From assembly GCA_947359465.1 (NCBI GenBank), contig OX375878.1, positions 78,784,416 to 78,848,415 of the forward strand: DNA of 64,000 nucleotides. The letters are read 5' to 3'. This document shows positions 61,301-64,000 of the stretch, in pieces (within the stretch, counting starts at the first letter, position 1; each line of letters begins with the position of its first letter). The notes under the pieces were generated by a model. The model saw only the letters and a program-made list of their open reading frames with translations, did no database searches and was not told the DNA's origin. Both the position numbers and the translations under genes were made by a program. The stretch comes from Metellina segmentata. Lineage: Eukaryota > Arthropoda > Arachnida > Araneae > Tetragnathidae.

Positions 61301-63957
61301 ACGGAAATAAAAGACAAAACTGTTTTCTGTGTTATTCTGAATACAAATAAGATTGTCAGAGTTGGAAAAATATAATCCAGCTCCAGAAAAATGAAAATGA
61401 ATGTTAAAACCTTTCTTTTTAGTGATTTGACTTCCGTTTGGGTATCAGAATGTAGCAGGTTCAGATGTACAAATGGCAATTGCTTTCACTTGCACCGTCT
61501 GATGCAACGAAACAACCTAAACTTCAAAACAGCTAAAATCAAGGAAATATTCCTGAGAGGGATGTTTAGTGTCAAAAAGAAACCAAAAGATCACTCGAAT
61601 TTCATTTCCCCCACTATATCCTAATGACAATGACTCTCACTTGATACATTTTAGAGTTACCTTTAATGTAGTTAAATTCCGTTTTTGGAGAATCGAATAT
61701 TTAATCAAATTGAAATTGATCTATTTGTTACCTTATGTCGATTCGGAAGCAATTGTATTTAAAAAAAAAACGACAAGTGGCATTAGTTCGGAATATATAC
61801 CCCCCAAGTAAGTCTCAAATACAAATACAAATACAAATATTGACGACCAGCTACAGGCTCAAGCCCAACAAGGCTGGTCCTTTGTTTATGAATTCTCCAA
61901 TTCCCACTGACTATCCAATTGTGTCTTAAATTCGTACACTCCCTTTGAATTAACTATATTTTCTGGCAATGCGTTCCAACTGTCTATTACCCAGGCCCTG
62001 ATTTACCATTAGGCCCGTGAGGCACGGGCCTAGGGCCCCCATAATTTAAAGGGCCCCTAAGTTTCAAAAGTATCTAAAAATTATAAAAAGTTTTTAAGTA
62101 GTTACATAAATTATTGGGTAGTTACGTAAATGAACGTCGACCGTTTCCCCCACTATCACATTCTTGTAATTACATTAATTATCTAACTATTATGTTTTTA
62201 ATTTTCATCTGCTTTATTTTGTTTTGTCAAGAGTTATAAGTAATGTCACGATTTTCTAAAACTTTTTGGTGACATCTGTGAAACGGTCAACAGTCAAATA
62301 CGTAAGTACCAATTATTGTTATAAAATTAGTTTTTGTGATGAACAAATAATATGAGGAAGGGGCCCCTTCCTGCGTGTTGTGCCTACTATACCAAATTTT
62401 CTAAATCGGGCCCTGCTATTACCCTATTAAAGTAGTAGTTTTTCCTTAAATCCCGATTAAAATGTGTCTTATTCAATTTATACCCATGGCCCCTTGTTCT
62501 GTTATCCCTATTGAAATTTAAGCCCTCTGTGTCCCCTTGTTTCGCAACAAAAAATAATACCGTTACATACATTTACCTTGACAGATTCTCATATCAGATC
62601 CCACTGAAGTTTTTGAATTTTTCATTCCTGTTATGCAAGGAAGAAGGTTTTACATCTATTATATTATCAGTCCTATTTTGTGTTATGCAGAGTTGTGGTA
62701 CAAGCTTCAGTGGCCCAAGAAGAACAGGCAGCGTGCATGTCGTGGATGCTAAATTTGATCCATTTCAAAAAAATCATTCGCGTTCGCGTCTGTATCGCAT
62801 TCTTTAGTACCAAAATTATGTCAAATCTTGTTCCTTCTCAACTCTGAGTGACATTTTTGATTGAAAAGTGGTAAATAAGGACTTAACAGTGTAGGACAAC
62901 TAATTGTGTTGAGAGAACACTAAGTAACCGAAAAATAAGGAAATTTTAAATAATTAGCGTTGGCAATAGCTGCTAATGAAAAAAGTAGAATAACAATTTG
63001 TGTACATTGTCTAGATTCCCCATTTCTATTGAGACTGTTGTAAATGATTTTTTGTGAGCAAATTTAGCATTCGTGTCCAGAATCAGTTTATTAAAGGAAG
63101 AATTTGCATCAAAATAAAGTTGAAAACTGCAGTAACGAAATACTGTTCTAAATTTAAAATTATAAAATGAGTGGGTTACATTTTTTTTTTTCAAAACGAT
63201 AAAACAAAATAAAATAGGATACAAAAATTTTCGGCGTCTTTGCAATAGCAATACTTTTGTTTTTGGAGTCTCGGAATACAGCATAAGAATATAGTTTGTG
63301 CTGCCATCTATAGAGTAACAATATAAGCTAAAACAGATGCGTAACATTTGAACAAAACCTAAATACTTTAAGAACAGTTTCTATTTTCCCTTATATTTTG
63401 TGGAAAATGTGTCATTCATACGTATTTTATAAATAAAATAAACTTTGATATTTTCTAAATTAGTTGTAATTTTTGTTCGATAGTAAGTAGCATATTTATT
63501 TTTCATATCTTAAAAACTTTCAAAGTAATGTCACAACTTCATTCTTATGTAGCAGGTATAAAGTTAATCATTCATAAAGCAAATCGAGTCTTATGAACCA
63601 CTTCAATTTCACCTTTTCTTCCACCTCCGTTGCTGAAATTAGCCCAGGTTGGATTAGAGAAAGGAAGACCTGGGGGTCCCGGGGGTCCTGGTGGACCAGG
63701 TATCGATTTTCCAGCAGGACCCTGTAAAACACGATCGTTTTACATTTGCACAAATTATATGGGATGCAAATTATCAATTATACGGGAATAATCTTTCTGT
63801 TTTCATTTCCGTTAATGATTGTTATTCAGTTAAGAGATTATTTTAAGTGTACCTGTGGTCCTGGTGGTCCTGGAATGTAAATATGCTTTTCATCATCTTC
63901 GTCAATGTAGGCTATAGGTCCTGGTGGACCAGGTTCTCCAATATCTCCTTTTAACCC
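38643..63957 (-). CDS. Mp: Multiplexin, collagen XV/XVIII type with C-terminal endostatin (11 exons; 5' part beyond the right edge)
   Basis: Eleven minus-strand exons (63957-63853, 63721-63613, 60807-60763, 57900-57779, 55167-55039, 53517-53479, 48672-48601, 43708-43514, 41152-41037, 40043-39950, 38852-38643) join without frame breaks into about 410 residues. In order these are interrupted Gly-X-Y collagen, the NC1 trimerization domain, a Thr/Pro-rich hinge, endostatin, and a 39-residue tail after the conserved IVLCIE. All four endostatin cysteines are present. The family forms trimeric, glycosaminoglycan-bearing collagens of basement membranes; released endostatin acts on adhesion and, in flies, multiplexin affects Wnt and Hedgehog spread. 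The human zinc ligand His11 is Arg here, and no His cluster precedes it. The gene symbol follows the fly gene. Confidence 0.95.
39950..40043 (-). CDS. Mp: Multiplexin exon: endostatin, third quarter
   Basis: The first base completes the Trp of NAW. It then encodes PHKLVWHGSDRLGVREMEAY and CDAWHSEGTAK. VWHGSD and the AYC cysteine are family marks. Donor GTAAGC follows a complete codon. Confidence 0.94.
40044..41036 (-). other. Multiplexin intron
   Basis: AT-rich. A segment near 40650-40700 (AAAATTTCAACGGATTTGAA) also occurs near 56498. No other feature is seen. Confidence 0.6.
41037..41152 (-). CDS. Mp: Multiplexin exon: endostatin, second quarter
   Basis: Encodes GEVLFNSWKDLFAG, then YPPRIYSFDGRNVLTDNA, and ends after two bases of a Trp codon at donor GTAAGT. 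IYSFDG matches the human IFSFDG. Confidence 0.94.
42440..42695 (-). repeat. tRNA-derived SINE with head
   Basis: On the minus strand CCGGTATAGTGGTTAAGGTG gives an A-box-like stretch, and GGTCCGGTTCGAATCCGGGT contains a perfect B box (GGTTCGAATCC). A shortened body with TTCAGATGACGAAGCAACAC follows. It resembles a tRNA with the 5' and acceptor parts lost, so it is a SINE and not a tRNA gene. Confidence 0.8.
42990..43115 (-). repeat. SINE body fragment
   Basis: TTAACGTCGCACTGGAGCAA, GACGGTCCGAGATTAATCCC and AATTTTGAACCACTGTCAGA match the 3' half of the family. Confidence 0.75.
43514..43708 (-). CDS. Mp: Multiplexin exon: start of endostatin
   Basis: The acceptor TTTTCAAG precedes LRMAALNQPYTGDMHGVRGA, aligning residue for residue with human [20 protein letters not shown]. 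The exon continues with DYEC, NFRGTFRAFLASRVQNLDSI and DLPIVNIK, then donor GTAAGA. The Arg at the second codon stands where human endostatin has zinc ligand His11; the Asp before LPIVN is kept. Using the ATG at 43702 as a start would be wrong. Confidence 0.95.
44077..45400 (-). mobile_element. Mariner-like element with tandemly triplicated 5' region
   Basis: The termini, which share GTCAAAAATTATCC/AGTAAAAAATTATCC (with CAAAGGAAA/CGAGGAAA outside), are inverted repeats flanked by TA at 44075-44076 and 45401-45402. The left part encodes, on the minus strand, the transposase C-terminus (FLEGIRKLVDHWSKRIEKEL). The right part encodes the N-terminus (MIRFLWTEGMPGAEIHRRLT, RRSVYEWIEKLKRGRTSV). The N-terminal section is present three times in tandem with a 292-293-bp period (ACCATG markers at 44648, 44940 and 45233). 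The catalytic middle is gone. Confidence 0.88.
44462..45340 (-). repeat. 292-bp tandem repeat, three copies, made of mariner sequence
   Basis: Units start near 44462, 44756 and 45049 with CATCACGCTTGTCCGGCCTC. The first two are more alike than the third at their right ends (TTACTGAAGC... versus CAGATGCAGA). Confidence 0.85.
47987..48043. repeat. Hairpin, 17-bp imperfect stem
   Basis: GTAACACAGTATCCCAC (47987-48003) pairs with GTGGGGTACCGTGTTAC (48027-48043), 15 of 17 positions. A related GTAACACTGTGCCCCACC occurs at 48207. It may be a MITE remnant. Confidence 0.5.
48601..48672 (-). CDS. Mp: Multiplexin exon: Thr/Pro-rich hinge
   Basis: A 24-codon exon in phase 0 between TTCTTATAG and GTAAGT: TTSTTPAPLNPPVG followed by SMKTDTTAPR. 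Thr and Pro dominate, as expected for the protease-sensitive hinge between the trimerization domain and endostatin. It is recognised by position, phase and splice sites more than by homology. Confidence 0.82.
49085..49280. repeat. Hairpin-chain repeat, copy 4 (inverted relative to 35 kb)
   Basis: The reverse complement matches 35.3 kb: CATGACGTCACAGCGAGGGC and ATCTCAATAATTCGTATAAT. GAGATTGCGTAGCAATCTCC and GGGGGCGGAACCCCC are the hairpins. Confidence 0.8.
49282..49343. repeat. (TA)n microsatellite
   Basis: About 31 TA units directly adjoining the hairpin-chain repeat. Confidence 0.98.
51330..52060 (-). pseudogene. Mariner/Tc1-superfamily transposase relic
   Basis: On the minus strand an N-terminal block near 51850-52000 (STVWKISLKMLHFYPYKI) is followed by RDEAHFILM near 51740, with the first catalytic Asp-Glu context. 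Then come KNNCVVWLYSRFYS, TGENYRGMMENFVIPKLQQR and FMQDGAWPHIHRS, with the second catalytic Asp (51440-51470). The third acidic region is decayed. Frameshifts split the blocks. Confidence 0.78.
52525..52800 (-). repeat. tRNA-derived SINE, most complete copy
   Basis: The head on the minus strand reads GGTATAGTGGTTAAGATGTT then AGGTTCCTGGTTCGAATCCT (B box GGTTCGAATCC). After a GCAGAGGCGGTTGCTGCACC linker comes the body GTCCTCACATTGGGTTGGTG, GGAGAGTGGGGTGCCAGCTC and GTCATCCGACTGTGGTTCAA. This is the best template for the family in the window. Confidence 0.82.
53479..53517 (-). CDS. Mp: Multiplexin micro-exon (13 codons), start of hinge
   Basis: Encodes LGSLVPLPSATTT between TTTTCAG and GTAAGA, in phase 0. 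It continues the end of the trimerization domain as human RKVQLEARTPLP does. Confidence 0.85.
53518..55038 (-). other. Multiplexin intron; a higher-GC patch at 54060-54560
   Basis: The patch (for example AGGCCCCGCAACAGATACTA and GATGGCCCCGGTCTGAGCTT) stands out from AT-rich flanks and is probably a repeat or retroelement end I cannot name. A small inverted-repeat element follows at 54583-54808. Confidence 0.45.
54583..54808. mobile_element. Small relative of the GACGAGATATC element
   Basis: The left end CAAGTGGTTTCGACGAGATA equals the 12654 element. The right end CCTCGTCGAGACAACCACCA is a looser inverse. Inside is GGACGAGATACCTCGTCC. Confidence 0.6.
55039..55167 (-). CDS. Mp: Multiplexin exon: NC1 trimerization domain
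   Basis: A 43-codon exon, phase 0: AVTLKNVDSLLRVSETSPLG, TLGFVLDEETLLVRVSGGWQ, YVA. The pattern of a short strand, P-x-G, F-V-x-D-E-x-x-L-x-V-R-V and G-W aligns with the human collagen XVIII trimerization domain ([20 protein letters not shown]). In the family this domain registers the three chains. Confidence 0.92.
55258..57075 (-). mobile_element. Mariner element with near-identical inverted termini, carrying a second element inside
   Basis: The inner 20 bp of the ends, GTGTCAATAAGTAACGCACA and TGTGCGTTACTTATTGACAT, are nearly perfect inverses (25 of 27 over the full length). The ends are flanked by TA at 55256-55257 and 57076-57077. The minus strand encodes a degenerate mariner transposase: VKDQRAVIRFIFAKGKKVGD near 56100, GRTSLVAEVRSGRPVSSSTC, DEIDNVIRENRRTTLNEIKE, and YSPDLASSDFHLFGPMKKFL near 55550. 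Frameshifts and stops break it. An insertion of about 770 bp (56169-56936) lies in its 5' untranslated part. Confidence 0.9.
56169..56936. mobile_element. Unclassified inverted-repeat element nested in the mariner
   Basis: The left end GCTTCGGTTTCCTAAGAAAC and right end CTTTCTTAGGAAACCAAAGC are inverted, and the similarity continues through AGCCGTGAT for about 45 bp. The inside is non-coding and holds copies of a dispersed motif (AAAATTTCAACGGATTTGAA). The target duplication is unclear. Confidence 0.6.
57779..57900 (-). CDS. Mp: Multiplexin exon: last collagen repeats
   Basis: Two bases complete a Gly codon. Then FPMKGLMGPPGPPGPPGPPG and PGGASSGEDSKRNQPTVVPG follow to donor GTAAGT. It marks the end of the triple helix; the SSGED stretch is a possible glycosaminoglycan site (Ser-Gly next to acidic residues). 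Confidence 0.93.
58460..58479. repeat. Solitary Tc1-like terminal repeat
   Basis: TACACCACCATACAATAATT matches the left end of the Tc1 element at 5512 (TACACTACCATACAATAATG) in 18 of 20 positions. No partner end or transposase is near. Confidence 0.5.
58754..59366. repeat. 124-bp minisatellite, five copies
   Basis: ACTCTTTTTCTGAAAAATGC recurs at 58754, 58878, 59002, 59126 and 59250, exactly 124 bp apart. Units are over 90 percent alike by eye. The last is slightly shortened. A diverged half unit may precede the array (AATTGAATAACCTTGAATTT at about 58532). Confidence 0.95.
60763..60807 (-). CDS. Mp: Multiplexin small collagen exon
   Basis: A 45-bp exon with phase matching both neighbours. 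It encodes NMGMKGLKSLMKSE flanked by split Gly codons, between CTGTTTTTAG and GTACTG. The 45-bp length is typical of collagen exons, though the Gly-X-Y pattern is interrupted in its second half. Confidence 0.85.
61830..62580 (-). pseudogene. CR1/L2-like LINE, C-terminal reverse transcriptase fragment
   Basis: The minus strand reads GLNFNRDNRTRGHGYKLNKT, then HFNRDLRKNYYFNRVI, then, after a 424-bp insertion, a decayed SWNALPENIV-like block, VYEFKTQLDN and the end. The order RGH-x-x-K-L then F-x-x-R-V-x-x-x-W-N-x-L-P is the usual C-terminus of these RTs. The 3' tail is (TTTGTA)n-like at about 61818-61838. Confidence 0.7.
61992..62415. mobile_element. Small non-autonomous hAT element nested in the LINE
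   Basis: The ends CAGGCCCTGATTTA and TAAATCGGGCCCTG are inverted, and the 8-bp flanks CTATTACC (61984-61991 and 62416-62423) are identical. Terminal CAG...CTG with an 8-bp duplication is diagnostic of hAT. The interior is non-coding, with a GC-rich start (GGCCCGTGAGGCACGGGCCT, itself a hairpin). Confidence 0.9.
63613..63721 (-). CDS. Mp: Multiplexin collagen exon
   Basis: Encodes GPAGKSIPGPPGPPGPPGLP, then FSNPTWANFSNGGGRK, ending one base into a Gly codon. Phase requires the weaker donor GTGAAA (63612-63607). The NFS sequon is a possible N-glycosylation site in a non-collagen gap. Confidence 0.88.
63853..63957 (-). CDS. Mp: Multiplexin collagen exon, rightmost in the window
   Basis: A 35-codon exon between TTTCAG and GTACAC: GLKGDIGEPGPPGPIAYIDE, then DDEKHIYIPGPPGPQ. 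An acidic interruption splits two Gly-X-Y runs. The coding sequence continues upstream, right of 64000. Confidence 0.93.
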
Positions 63958-64000
63958 CTGAAATGTATTCAAATCGAGCTTTAAAAGTTATACTTTCTTT

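Larger units (their letters stand above)
60808..63612 (-). other. Multiplexin intron with a LINE relic
   Basis: Holds the LINE fragment and nested hAT element listed below. Nothing else is recognised. Confidence 0.7.

Overview
This is AT-rich eukaryotic nuclear DNA. It holds two conserved animal genes with long introns, in a background dense with transposon relics and simple repeats. The Wnt6 and collagen XV/XVIII (multiplexin) exons, the mariner, Tc1 and hAT relics, a truncated LINE with an RNase H domain and a tRNA-derived SINE family together suggest an arthropod. An arachnid, perhaps a spider, is my best guess, but that is an inference from remembered repeat types and not a demonstrated assignment.

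Layout. A possible first exon of an unknown minus-strand gene sits at the far left (114-399). Three plus-strand exons at 4024-4244, 6610-6908 and 9018-9479 form the 3' part of a Wnt6 gene. The exon with the signal peptide was not found. Its 3' UTR appears to follow and contains a duplicated segment. From about 10.5 to 38 kb I see no host exons. That stretch holds a MITE-like element with GACGAGATATCTCGTC palindromes, (TA)n and ATAAT satellites, a large inverted repeat with a near-perfect palindrome, a hAT relic split by a 5'-truncated LINE with an 11-bp target duplication, a Tc1 relic, SINEs, a possible solo LTR, a GC-rich island and hairpin-chain repeats. From 38.6 kb to the right edge lies a minus-strand multiplexin gene. 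Eleven exons encode part of the collagen triple helix, the NC1 trimerization domain, a Thr/Pro-rich hinge, a complete endostatin domain and an unusual basic C-terminal tail. The gene continues beyond the right edge. Its introns hold two mariner elements with intact terminal repeats, a third mariner-type relic, a LINE relic split by a small hAT element, SINEs and a 124-bp minisatellite.

The two genes converge (tail to tail) about 29 kb apart. Wnt6 is a secreted lipid-modified signal; multiplexin is a basement-membrane collagen that can influence morphogen spread. Nothing in the window shows that they are co-regulated. The most notable protein-level observation is that this Wnt6 lacks both cysteines of one normally invariant disulfide, the one bracketing the lipidated serine hairpin, while the inner disulfide and the serine are kept.
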